A stretch of DNA of 64,000 bases from Sphingobacteriia bacterium 28-36-52 (GTDB taxonomy: Bacteria; Bacteroidota; Bacteroidia; Chitinophagales; Chitinophagaceae), in NCBI GenBank assembly GCA_002281575.1, contig NCGN01000002.1, forward strand, positions 124,001 to 188,000, given 5' to 3'. Numbering within the stretch: the first letter of the stretch is position 1; each line of letters opens with the position of its first letter. The notes beneath the pieces were generated by a model. That model saw nothing but the letters and a program-made list of their open reading frames with translations, had not been told where the DNA came from and did not search any database. Shown piece by piece: positions 17,606 to 25,359 of the stretch. A program made the translations under genes and the position numbers.

Positions 17606-18168
17606 TAAAAAGATTGTTTTTTCTCTATTAAAATTTTCAAATTTCTTTTCCCGTTCTGAATATTGCTTTTCACTTGCAATAAACTAAATCCGGTTATTGC
17701 ACTTATTTGCTGATAACTTTTCTTTTGCAAATAGAATAAAGTTATGCAAGTTTTTTGCTCTTTATTAAGTTCTTCTATTGCAACTTCTAATAAGTCTAAG
17801 TTTATTTCTCTTTCAATACTTGACGTATTCTCTTCATCATGTATTTCTGATATCGCTGGGGCTTTATCAATAGAAATATATACTTTTTGACCTCTAAGCT
17901 TCATTAAACAATAATTACTTGCTATTTTATATAACCAGCTTTTTGGGTATTCCACTGGGTATTTTTCTAATTCATTGAGTGCTTTTAAAAATATTTGCTG
18001 AACAGCATCTTTAGCTGCTTCTTCATCTTTAAGGTACTTCATGCATACACCAAGTAGCAGCATGGTATAACGTTGAAGCAAAATACCTAACCATTCCTTA
18101 TTTTGGTCGGTTTTATACTTCTTTAAAAGTTCAATATCTGTGATATGTTTAAAGGCCTCTTGAATCAC
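17605..18168 (-). CDS. ECF-type RNA polymerase sigma factor
   Basis: The 187 residues contain region 2 (about 25-95; LKDEEAAKDAVQQIFLKALNEL, then YPKSWLYKIASNYCL) and region 4 (about 125-180; LNKEQKTCITLFYLQKKSYQQISAITGFSLLQVKSNIQNGKRNLK), the helix-turn-helix that reads -35 sites. Region 3 is absent, as in ECF factors. It is the first gene of a two-gene unit with the membrane protein downstream. Its regulon and signal are unknown. Confidence 0.93.
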   Translation of the reverse strand: MIQEAFKHITDIELLKKYKTDQNKEWLGILLQRYTMLLLGVCMKYLKDEEAAKDAVQQIFLKALNELEKYPVEYPKSWLYKIASNYCLMKLRGQKVYISIDKAPAISEIHDEENTSSIEREINLDLLEVAIEELNKEQKTCITLFYLQKKSYQQISAITGFSLLQVKSNIQNGKRNLKILIEKKQSF

Positions 18169-18239
18169 TTCTTAAATTAACTCATTTTTGTTAAGATGCA
18201 AGCTTCTTAAATTTCCATATCTTTCAATAAAAATATTGA

Positions 18240-19064
18240 ATGGCTTTTGTTGTAGCAATTGTGGCTGTTGCCCCGTTAAGGGCCGAAGCAGCCCATCAAA
18301 GTGAAATGGTAAGTCAAATATTGTTTGGTGAAACGGCCGAAATAATTGATGGGGGTCCTCTTTTACAAACTGGAACATTTACCAAAATTAAATGCTTGAA
18401 TGATGGTTATGAAGGGTGGTGTCAAAGCGCCCAGTTGGCCCTTGTGCCAGATGAGTTAGTCATGCTAAAGTCTAATACCATTATAGCTGCTTATTCTAAT
18501 GGTATGCTATTGAATGATACTGTGATTCAGCTTCCTTTTGGCGCTTCACTTGAACTTTTTAAAAACCATCAATTGAATCTTACTGGATTGGCATTTAAAT
18601 ATGAGGGGGAACTGTTTACTCCTGGGGAAATCCCATTTACCGAAGAATCAGTAAACATGGTTTCTCATCTATTCTTGAATACCCCTTATTTGTGGGGTGG
18701 TAGGTCTATTTATGGTATTGATTGCAGTGGGTTTGTACAGCAGGTTTATCAATATTTCAACATCCGTTTACCTAGGGATGCGTATCAACAAGCTGAATTA
18801 GGGACCGATATAGGATTTCTTGCAGAAACAAACTGTGGAGACCTTGCATTTTTTGATAATAAGGAAGGCAAAATAACCCATGTAGGCATTTTGTTAAATC
18901 AGAATACCATCATACACGCATCAGGAAGGGTGCGTATTGATTTTATTGATCAAGCAGGAATTTTGAATAGGGAAACTAGTGAAAGAACCCACCAATTAAG
19001 ATTAGTAAAACGCATTGTTTCAGCGAAAACTACATCAAATCCATCCCTTTGGCAAAATAAGTAA
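18240..19064 (+). CDS. NlpC/P60 (C40) cell-wall peptidase with N-terminal SH3 domains
   Basis: The 274 residues have two bacterial SH3-like parts (about 1-60 and 75-125) and a C-terminal NlpC/P60 domain. The catalytic Cys is in YGIDCSGFVQ, the His in ITHVGILL, and HASG follows. The family cuts gamma-D-Glu-diamino-acid bonds in muropeptides, as YkfC does. The N-terminus MAFVVAIVAVAPLRAEAA looks like a signal peptide but lines up with the first SH3 strand of cytosolic relatives (the APLRAE..SEMVSQ..FGE pattern). I therefore think the enzyme is cytosolic and recycles imported wall peptides. It is divergent from the sigma-factor gene. Confidence 0.9.
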   Translation: MAFVVAIVAVAPLRAEAAHQSEMVSQILFGETAEIIDGGPLLQTGTFTKIKCLNDGYEGWCQSAQLALVPDELVMLKSNTIIAAYSNGMLLNDTVIQLPFGASLELFKNHQLNLTGLAFKYEGELFTPGEIPFTEESVNMVSHLFLNTPYLWGGRSIYGIDCSGFVQQVYQYFNIRLPRDAYQQAELGTDIGFLAETNCGDLAFFDNKEGKITHVGILLNQNTIIHASGRVRIDFIDQAGILNRETSERTHQLRLVKRIVSAKTTSNPSLWQNK

Positions 19065-19182
19065 CAGTGCCAGGTAGTGCTAACCAAAAGAATTCACGGT
19101 ATACAAAAAGGAGTACAATTAAAGCTGCAAGCCAAAAAAAGAATAACGCCCAATATTTACCAGTGGATTGTTGTGCTTCCAT
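19030..19182 (-). CDS. Small single-pass membrane protein, unknown
   Basis: The ATG at 19182 gives 50 residues: a polar head MEAQQSTGKYW, a long hydrophobic helix (about 12-30), then a second apolar stretch and a polar end. The last 35 bases overlap the 3' end of the convergent peptidase gene. It is the last gene of a leftward tract after the half-size TauE gene (48 bases apart). I do not recognise a family. The well-formed membrane segment and colinearity support it as real. Confidence 0.5.
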   Translation of the reverse strand: MEAQQSTGKYWALFFFWLAALIVLLFVYREFFWLALPGTVTYFAKGMDLM

Positions 19183-19229
19183 TTTATAGTATTTTATGCA
19201 AAGATAAGGAGGCAGAATCAATTCACCCG

Positions 19230-19655
19230 CTAATGAGATGCAGTTTGTTGAATTTTTGTTGATTCGGTTGGGGCTATGATTTTTTTCTTGTCAAAAAACA
19301 ACATTTTGATACTTAATAACAAGAGAACCACTGCAAAAATTTTCTTCATTTTGTCGTCGCTTAAGTTCAAAGCCAATTTGCTGCCCAAGAATCCCCCTGT
19401 AATAAAAGCTACTGCTATTAAAAAAACATAATTAAAATTAATTTGACCTTGTTTATGGTATTGCCAAACTGCAAGGGCTACCACTGGAAGCATTAAAACC
19501 CCCAATGAAGTTCCTTGGGCTTGTTTTTGGGTAAGCCCAAGGAAGAACACCAATGCTGGTACCATTATGATACCCCCTCCAATACCTACTAAGCCACTTA
19601 AAAAACCTGCAGCAAGTCCTATAACAATTAGTATAAGTAGGGTAGTGGTACTCAT
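19230..19655 (-). CDS. Half-size TauE/SafE family permease
   Basis: The 141 residues contain four predicted helices and one copy of the TauE repeat: GLAAGFLSGLVGIGGGIIMVP at the N-terminus, then QAQGTSLGVLMLP and ITGGFLGSKLAL. Typical TauE/SafE anion or sulfite exporters have about 250-270 residues and two such repeats; compare the full-size copy at 45048-45818. A half protein would need to dimerise. The frame ends cleanly with a polar tail (KKKIIAPTEST), and no second repeat follows, so this is not an obvious frameshift. It starts 1 base after the ppa stop. Confidence 0.82.
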   Translation of the reverse strand: MSTTTLLILIVIGLAAGFLSGLVGIGGGIIMVPALVFFLGLTQKQAQGTSLGVLMLPVVALAVWQYHKQGQINFNYVFLIAVAFITGGFLGSKLALNLSDDKMKKIFAVVLLLLSIKMLFFDKKKIIAPTESTKIQQTASH

Positions 19656-19656
19656 T

Positions 19657-20208
19657 TTATTTGTTTATAAATGTCTCTTTATAGAAAGATATTGCTTCTT
19701 CAACAATGCTTAATGCTTTTGCTTTATCTCCAAAATCTTCTACTAAAACCTCCTTTTTTTCCAACCTTTTATATTCTTGAAAGAAATGTCTTAATTCGTC
19801 AAAGAAATGTCTGGGTAGTTCTTCAATGTTGTTGTAGTGGTTTACGCCTGGGTCAGTTGCTGCAACCGCAATTATTTTGTCATCGGGTTCACCGCCATCT
19901 ATCATTTGCATTACACCAATCACTTTAGCTTCCATCAATGTTAATGGTTGAACAGGCAAGGAAGTGATTACTAATATATCTAAAGGATCTTTATCTCCAC
20001 CATATGTTTGTGGAATAAAGCCATAGTTTATAGGGTAGTAAAAAGAAGAAAAAATAACCCTGTCTAATTTTAATAAGCCACTGGGTTTGTCTATTTCATA
20101 TTTACATCTTGATCCTTGTGGAATTTCGATAACTGCATTTACAATACGAGGTGCATTTTCACCAAAATGAACACCATGCCAAGGATGTAGAACTGTTTGT
20201 TGATTCAT
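19657..20208 (-). CDS. ppa: Inorganic pyrophosphatase
   Basis: This family I soluble enzyme hydrolyses pyrophosphate to drive biosynthesis. The 183 residues (ATG 20208; a second ATG lies 9 bases upstream) include the basic substrate site SRCKYEIDK, the metal motif GGDKDPLDILV (consensus DxDPxDxL), and VIGVMQMIDGGEPDDKIIAV with further metal-binding acids. It sits in a leftward tract between a lipoprotein gene (6-15 bases upstream) and the half-size TauE gene. Confidence 0.96.
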   Translation of the reverse strand: MNQQTVLHPWHGVHFGENAPRIVNAVIEIPQGSRCKYEIDKPSGLLKLDRVIFSSFYYPINYGFIPQTYGGDKDPLDILVITSLPVQPLTLMEAKVIGVMQMIDGGEPDDKIIAVAATDPGVNHYNNIEELPRHFFDELRHFFQEYKRLEKKEVLVEDFGDKAKALSIVEEAISFYKETFINK

Positions 20209-20223
20209 AAAATTCAATATTGT

Positions 20224-20616
20224 TTATTGTTTAAAATCGACTAACCAAATATTGTTTCTTTTTACAATTATGGTTTGCCTAGAGCTGGTATCTAAAGAGT
20301 TACTATGATAGAGTATAACAGTAGAATCATTGGGTTCGGATACTTCTTTAATATTTATAGATGCCAATCGTAATTCTTGTCTGCCTTCTTTATCCCTTTC
20401 TCTATAGGCCGATTCTTTCGTTAAAAGTAATTGTTTGTTTTTTTCATCATCTACCATATAGAATGCAGCTCTGCTAAAGTCTCCCTTTAAACAGGCATCA
20501 ATGAATTCCCGTCCGGCATCTAAGCCATTTTCTGCTGGTGTAAAATTTTTAGTAGGACTGCTGCATGCCGCAATCAGCAAAAACATCAATCCTTTCAAAG
20601 CAGTAGATATTTTCAT
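20224..20616 (-). CDS. DUF4878-like lipoprotein
   Basis: The 130 residues begin with a lipoprotein signal peptide (MKISTALKGLMFLLIAAC, lipidated Cys at 18). The small domain has the pattern GLDAGREFIDACLKGDFSRAAFYM, which resembles DUF4878/NTF2-like lipoproteins, and ends with a beta strand IWLVDFKQ. It is probably anchored to the outer membrane facing the periplasm. Ligand unknown. It lies between the methyltransferase and ppa genes on the same strand. Confidence 0.75.
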   Translation of the reverse strand: MKISTALKGLMFLLIAACSSPTKNFTPAENGLDAGREFIDACLKGDFSRAAFYMVDDEKNKQLLLTKESAYRERDKEGRQELRLASINIKEVSEPNDSTVILYHSNSLDTSSRQTIIVKRNNIWLVDFKQ

Positions 20617-20663
20617 AATGCTAAGTTAGTTAATTAATTATGCTGGTTAAGATTAAATATGCC

Positions 20664-21383
20664 TCACAATGCCAAATAATAAGGAGCCAATAACTGGCTA
20701 AATTCTTTGCTGTATTCACTTCCTTCTTTGATGGTAATAGTGTTGAAACTTGAAGTTGCTCTATTTTTTTGCATTAAAATCATAGTTCTAAAATAGGAGT
20801 GTGCTGTACTTTGTTTTACTAGGGTCTCTTTAATGCCAAAAAGTCCCTTTTTTTCTGCAATTTCCTTCCATTCTTCAGATCTGTCCCAAGGCAATAAAAT
20901 GGCTGCAATTCCAGAATCAGTTAATAGATTAATCATGCAGTTGGCCAATTCTGTTAATGTTAAATGGGCACTGTGCATGGCAATATTTCTTTCTTTATTG
21001 TTGCTTTTTAATTGTTGTTCAAAGAAAGGAGGGTTAGAAATAATTAAGTCATATTTCCTTTCTTGTTTTTTTGCATATTCAATTATAGAAGTTGCATGTA
21101 TTTGAAATTGCTCTTTCCATTTGCTTTCATTAAAATTTGCATTTGCTTGCGCTACGGCCATTGGTTCAATTTCTACAGCATCAATACTTGCTTTACTAAA
21201 CTGTGCCAGCATCAACGAAAGTAATCCAGTTCCTGTTCCAATATCAAGGATGTTTTTTAGACTGGGCATATTTATACTATCTACTACCCATGCACCAAAT
21301 AAGCATGCATCGGTGCATACTTTCATGGCAGTTTTATCTTGATTAACTGTGAATTCTTTGAATTTAAAAAAGCTATTACTCAT
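20664..21383 (-). CDS. trmN6: tRNA1(Val) adenine-37 N6-methyltransferase-like enzyme
   Basis: The 239 residues form a class I SAM-dependent methyltransferase. The SAM loop is LDIGTGTGLLSLMLAQ at about 47-62, then AVEIEPMAVAQA, and the base-flipping motif NPPF is at about 118-121, typical of N6-adenine methylation. The start KFKEFTV.QD..AMKVCTDACLFGAW is the family mark of YfiC/TrmN6, which modifies A37 of tRNA-Val. A tRNA-Val(TAC) gene is present elsewhere in the window. It starts 18 bases after the S9 peptidase stop. Confidence 0.88.
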   Translation of the reverse strand: MSNSFFKFKEFTVNQDKTAMKVCTDACLFGAWVVDSINMPSLKNILDIGTGTGLLSLMLAQFSKASIDAVEIEPMAVAQANANFNESKWKEQFQIHATSIIEYAKKQERKYDLIISNPPFFEQQLKSNNKERNIAMHSAHLTLTELANCMINLLTDSGIAAILLPWDRSEEWKEIAEKKGLFGIKETLVKQSTAHSYFRTMILMQKNRATSSFNTITIKEGSEYSKEFSQLLAPYYLAL

Positions 21384-21401
21384 TCATTAGATGGCATATA
21401 T

Positions 21402-23552
21402 TTATTTTGAAATTCCTTCTAAAGCAAGCAAAAAAGCAAAGTTGAGTGCAGTCTCTTTTAAGTAATCAAATCTTCCTGATGCACCACCATGCCCATAATC
21501 CATATTGGTCTTGAGTAATAAAACATTTTGATCTGTTTTCATGGTTCTTAGCCTTGCTACCCACTTTGCTGGTTCAAAATATTGAACCTGGCTATCGTGT
21601 AGTCCTGTGGTTACTAAAAGGTGTGGATAGTTCTTCTTTTCTACATTCTCATAAGGCGAATAACTTTTTTGATATGCATAATATGCTTCTTCTTTTGGAT
21701 TTCCCCATTCATCAAATTCGTTGGTGGTTAAGGGGATACTTTCATCTAACATGGTATTAACTACGTCTACAAAAGGAACTTCGGCAATTACCCCTTTCCA
21801 TAGTTCAGGAGCCATATTGGTTACAGCACCCATTAATAAGCCTCCAGCACTACCGCCATTTGCATATAAATGGTCTTTGCTGGTATATTGATTCTTTATT
21901 AAGAATTCTCCGCAATTAATAAAGTCTGTAAATGAGTTTTTCTTTTTCAATAATTTTCCATCTTCGTACCATTGTCTGCCTAAATCTTCCCCTCCTCTTA
22001 TATGCGCTATTGCATATACAAATCCTCTATTAAGTAAACTTAGCGTTGTACTACTAAAATCTGCATCAATACTATAGCCATAAGATCCATAAGCATACAA
22101 TAATAGGGGAGCTGTGCCATCTTTTTTAAGCCCCTTCTTATACACTAGTGATATAGGAATTTTAGTTCCATCATTAGCAATGGCATAAATGCGTTCGCTT
22201 GTATAATCTGAAGGATTATACCCTCCAACTACTTCTTGTTGCTTTTTAAGTGTTTTGATTTTGGTTGATAATTCATAATCGTATACAGAAAAAGGAGTGG
22301 TTAATGACGTGTACGTATAACGCAATGAAGCACTATTAAATTCTGGATTAGAACCCAAGTTGGCAGAATAGGCAGGCTCATCAAATTGTATATAATGTTC
22401 AGTAGAGCTGTTATTTTGTTTTATGTTTAGTTGAATCAATCCGTTTTTTCTTTCTGTAATAACCGTATAGTCTTTAAAGGCTTCTACGTTTTGAATAAGC
22501 ACATCTGACCTATGTGCAACAAGCTCCTTCCAAAAGGAATGATTTGTTTTATCTAAAGGACATTCCATCACTTTAAAGTTCAAAGCATTTTCATTAGTTC
22601 TGATGAGGAACTTATCGTTTAATGCTACCACATCATACAAAACGTTCTTTATACGGGGCTGAAATGATTGAAAAACAGATTCAGGCTCATCTGCATTAAT
22701 ATAGAATTGTTCAGAAGAAAGCGTTGCTTGTGAACTAATAAAAATGTAGCGCCCATTTTTAGATTTGCTTACTCCAATATAATTGCTATTGTCTTTTTCA
22801 TGATATACGGTAATATCTTTTTTTCCACCTAGCATTTGATGGCGCATTATTTTTTCTGAAAGTAAAGTGATTGGGTTATTTAATGTATAAAAAATAGTAT
22901 TGTTGTCGTTTGCCCAAACCCCATACCCATTGGTTCCTTGTATATTGTCTGGCAATATTTCTCCGGTAGCAATATTTTTAATTTTTAAGGTATACTGTCT
23001 TCTAGATACTTCATCTATACCAAAAACTAAGAGGTTGTTATTCGGACTTACACTCATTCCCGTAACATTATAATAGGGTTTACCCTCTGCCATTTTATCT
23101 ACATCTAAGAGTATTTCTTCCTTTGCAGTTAAGCTTCCTTTCTTTCTGCAATATTTATAATATTGTTTTCCTTCTTCAACCCTTGTATAATAGAAATATC
23201 CATTTTTAAATACTGGCACAGATTCATCCTTCTCTTTAATTCTTGCTTTCATTTCGTTAAAAAGCTTGGCTTGCAGTTCTTTAGTGCCTGCCATCATTTT
23301 TTCTGTGTAATCATTTTCTGCTTTGAGGTAGTTGAGTACTTCAGTACTATCTGGCCCTTTTTTAAAATAGTCAATCATCCAATAATAGGGGTCAGGAACA
23401 GTATCTCCATGCAATATTCTGATATGTTCTTTCTGTGCTGCAATAGGTGCTTTTTCAACTGGCCAATTATATGCTTCTTTTTTCATATTTGTACTTTCTG
23501 AACAACTTGATATCAACAGGATAATAACGGAAATAGGGAAGATTCTTTTCAT
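21402..23552 (-). CDS. S9 family peptidase (oligopeptidase B type), predicted lipoprotein
   Basis: From ATG 23552 the protein has 716 residues, beginning MKRIFPISVIILLISSCSES, a lipoprotein signal peptide. The longer frame adds 29 unlikely residues. A beta-propeller (about 60-430) gates the alpha/beta hydrolase domain. The nucleophile Ser is in NGGSAGGLLMG, the Asp in GLHDSQV and the His in YGHGGASGR. The sequence resembles protease II/PtrB, which cuts after basic residues in short peptides and is usually cytosolic; here a lipid anchor would place it in the envelope. It heads the leftward tract that continues into trmN6 and ppa. Confidence 0.93.
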   Translation of the reverse strand: MKRIFPISVIILLISSCSESTNMKKEAYNWPVEKAPIAAQKEHIRILHGDTVPDPYYWMIDYFKKGPDSTEVLNYLKAENDYTEKMMAGTKELQAKLFNEMKARIKEKDESVPVFKNGYFYYTRVEEGKQYYKYCRKKGSLTAKEEILLDVDKMAEGKPYYNVTGMSVSPNNNLLVFGIDEVSRRQYTLKIKNIATGEILPDNIQGTNGYGVWANDNNTIFYTLNNPITLLSEKIMRHQMLGGKKDITVYHEKDNSNYIGVSKSKNGRYIFISSQATLSSEQFYINADEPESVFQSFQPRIKNVLYDVVALNDKFLIRTNENALNFKVMECPLDKTNHSFWKELVAHRSDVLIQNVEAFKDYTVITERKNGLIQLNIKQNNSSTEHYIQFDEPAYSANLGSNPEFNSASLRYTYTSLTTPFSVYDYELSTKIKTLKKQQEVVGGYNPSDYTSERIYAIANDGTKIPISLVYKKGLKKDGTAPLLLYAYGSYGYSIDADFSSTTLSLLNRGFVYAIAHIRGGEDLGRQWYEDGKLLKKKNSFTDFINCGEFLIKNQYTSKDHLYANGGSAGGLLMGAVTNMAPELWKGVIAEVPFVDVVNTMLDESIPLTTNEFDEWGNPKEEAYYAYQKSYSPYENVEKKNYPHLLVTTGLHDSQVQYFEPAKWVARLRTMKTDQNVLLLKTNMDYGHGGASGRFDYLKETALNFAFLLALEGISK

Positions 23553-23646
23553 GGTTTGTTCATTTTCACTTGAAAAATAATTAAAATCCGGCATAAAAAA
23601 CCGGAAGGAACCATTTATCGTATATAAGCTGTAAAACAATTTTATT

Positions 23647-24456
23647 ATGGTTTTAATTATTTCTAAACAAAGAGCTGCATCACAAAGATTAATTTATTTT
23701 GGCGTAGTTGCTTTATCAGTAATACTTGGGACTGGTGTCATTAACCATTCTAGGGGTTTATGGTTGTCGGCATATATTCTTTATGCATTCGCTGCTGCTA
23801 TTGGAGTAATTATGTTTTTAGATTATCATGGGTATAAGAAATACAAAAATGCCAGTTTAGTGGTTACCATTAATTTCTTTTTGAGTTGCATTACAACTGT
23901 TGAAGGATTAGATGCTGGGGGGTACCTATTTATTATCCCTACTATTTTTGCTTTGGTTTTTATGTTGGGAAATACGCGGGAATATAAATTTGAAGTGATT
24001 GGATACTTTGTAATTAGTGTGTTGAGTTTTGCACTGTCTATTTTGTTTATTCCCGAAAAAAGTAATTGGCAAATTATTTCGAATGAAATTTATTCTAAAA
24101 TGTTTACTACAAATGCAATAGCTGTAGTTGTTTTGTGTGCTGTATTTGCCTATATCGGTATTTATTTTGAAAGACAAGTATATGAGCGCTTAGTTAATGA
24201 ACGCAACAAAGCAAAGCATCAAGAACAAATGATTAGAGAACAAAACGGTTATTTAAGAGAAATAGCATTTATGAGTTCGCATACAGTTCGTGCTCCATTA
24301 AGCAATATTTTAGGGCTTGCTGCTTTAATGAGAGATGTTCCCAACGATCCAGATACACACGCTTTGGTAATGGACGGAATTCAAAATTCCGCAAAAGATT
24401 TAGACAATGCCATACACCATATGGTTTCTAAAACAGGCAATTTAATTAGGCGATAA
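23647..24456 (+). CDS. Membrane protein ending in a histidine-kinase DHp domain, no ATPase domain
   Basis: The 269 residues contain six predicted helices in the first 175, then a coiled linker (ERNKAKHQEQMIREQNGYLRE) and a HisKA-type dimerisation/phosphoacceptor segment. The His is H212 in MSSHTVRAPLSNILGL. The second DHp helix ends near residue 262 and the protein stops at 269, so the HATPase_c domain is missing. A terminator and the convergent sdh operon follow, leaving no room for a frameshifted ATPase part. It could be phosphorylated by another kinase, form mixed dimers or be a decaying gene. It is divergent from the S9 peptidase. Confidence 0.85.
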   Translation: MVLIISKQRAASQRLIYFGVVALSVILGTGVINHSRGLWLSAYILYAFAAAIGVIMFLDYHGYKKYKNASLVVTINFFLSCITTVEGLDAGGYLFIIPTIFALVFMLGNTREYKFEVIGYFVISVLSFALSILFIPEKSNWQIISNEIYSKMFTTNAIAVVVLCAVFAYIGIYFERQVYERLVNERNKAKHQEQMIREQNGYLREIAFMSSHTVRAPLSNILGLAALMRDVPNDPDTHALVMDGIQNSAKDLDNAIHHMVSKTGNLIRR

Positions 24457-24473
24457 TAGGGGATTGTTATAGC

Positions 24474-24506
24474 AAAAAGTCCCGGTTTGCATTGAGCAAC
24501 CGGGAC
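24474..24506 (-). terminator. Rho-independent terminator of sdhCAB
   Basis: On the minus strand the hairpin GTCCCGGT/ACCGGGAC (24479-24506, with an inner GCA/TGC) is followed by five T. It lies 46 bases after the sdhB stop. It could also help stop the convergent gene. Confidence 0.85.
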
Positions 24507-24551
24507 CAATTTTAATTGGCAATATTATTGTAAGGCCAATTTAATGTCTTG

Positions 24552-25316
24552 TTATTTATCTGCGCTTAAGCTTGCGCCTAAATATTCTGAATTTAATCGA
24601 GCAATATTCGTTAATGAAATTTCTTTAGGACAAGTTGCTTCGCAAGCACCTGTATTGGTACATGCACCAAATCCTTCCTTATCCATTTGTGCAACCATAT
24701 TCATTACACGAGATTTACGCTCTGGTTCTCCTTGTGGTAACAAAGCCAAATGGCTCACTTTAGCACTTAAGAAAAGCATTGCAGAACTGTTTTTACAAGC
24801 TGCAACACATGCGCCACATCCAATACACATTGCTGCTGCAAAGCTATTATCGGCATTGTCTTTATTAATTGGTAGAGCATTGCCATCTACTGCATTACCA
24901 GTATTTACACTGATATAACCCCCTGCCTGTATAATTCTATCGAATGAACTTCTATCTACTGTTAAATCTTTAATTACAGGGAATGCATTGGCTCTCCATG
25001 GTTCTACCACAATGGTATCTCCATCTTTAAAAGCACGCATATGTAACTGACAGGTAGTATTGGCTTGCCAAGGTCCATGAGGTTTACCATTAATATACAT
25101 AGAACACATTCCACAGATACCCTCTCTACAATCATGGTCAAATGCAACAGGTTCTTCCCCTTCGGTAATTAACTGCTCGTTTAACACATCAAACATTTCC
25201 AAGAAACTCATTTCTGAGGAAATATTTTTTACTTGGTAAGTTTTAAAATCCCCTTTGGTATTGGTGTTTTTTTGTCTCCAAACTTTTAGGTTCAGATTCA
25301 TATGATAATGTTCCAT
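24552..25316 (-). CDS. sdhB: Succinate dehydrogenase/fumarate reductase iron-sulfur subunit
   Basis: The 254 residues carry three cluster sites: the 2Fe-2S site CREGICGMC with a later Cys in TTCQLH (about 62-90), and the 4Fe-4S and 3Fe-4S sites [11 protein letters not shown] and [12 protein letters not shown]. The protein passes electrons from the flavin of SdhA to the haem or quinone of SdhC. An ATG five codons downstream (MNLNLKVW) may be the true start. It is the last gene of sdhCAB, 43 bases after sdhA. Confidence 0.97.
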   Translation of the reverse strand: MEHYHMNLNLKVWRQKNTNTKGDFKTYQVKNISSEMSFLEMFDVLNEQLITEGEEPVAFDHDCREGICGMCSMYINGKPHGPWQANTTCQLHMRAFKDGDTIVVEPWRANAFPVIKDLTVDRSSFDRIIQAGGYISVNTGNAVDGNALPINKDNADNSFAAAMCIGCGACVAACKNSSAMLFLSAKVSHLALLPQGEPERKSRVMNMVAQMDKEGFGACTNTGACEATCPKEISLTNIARLNSEYLGASLSADK

Positions 25317-25359
25317 TTTCTAAAATTAATTCAGTTAAATAATGCTTTGTGTACAAACC

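Noticed and set aside
18172..18378. Minus-strand 68-residue frame upstream of the sigma factor gene
   Set aside because: It is antisense to the conserved SH3 region of the NlpC/P60 gene and shows no recognisable domain.
23586..23605. TCCGG/CCGGA inverted repeat between the divergent S9 and DHp genes as an operator
   Set aside because: The stem is only 5 bp with a long loop and there is no regulator gene nearby.
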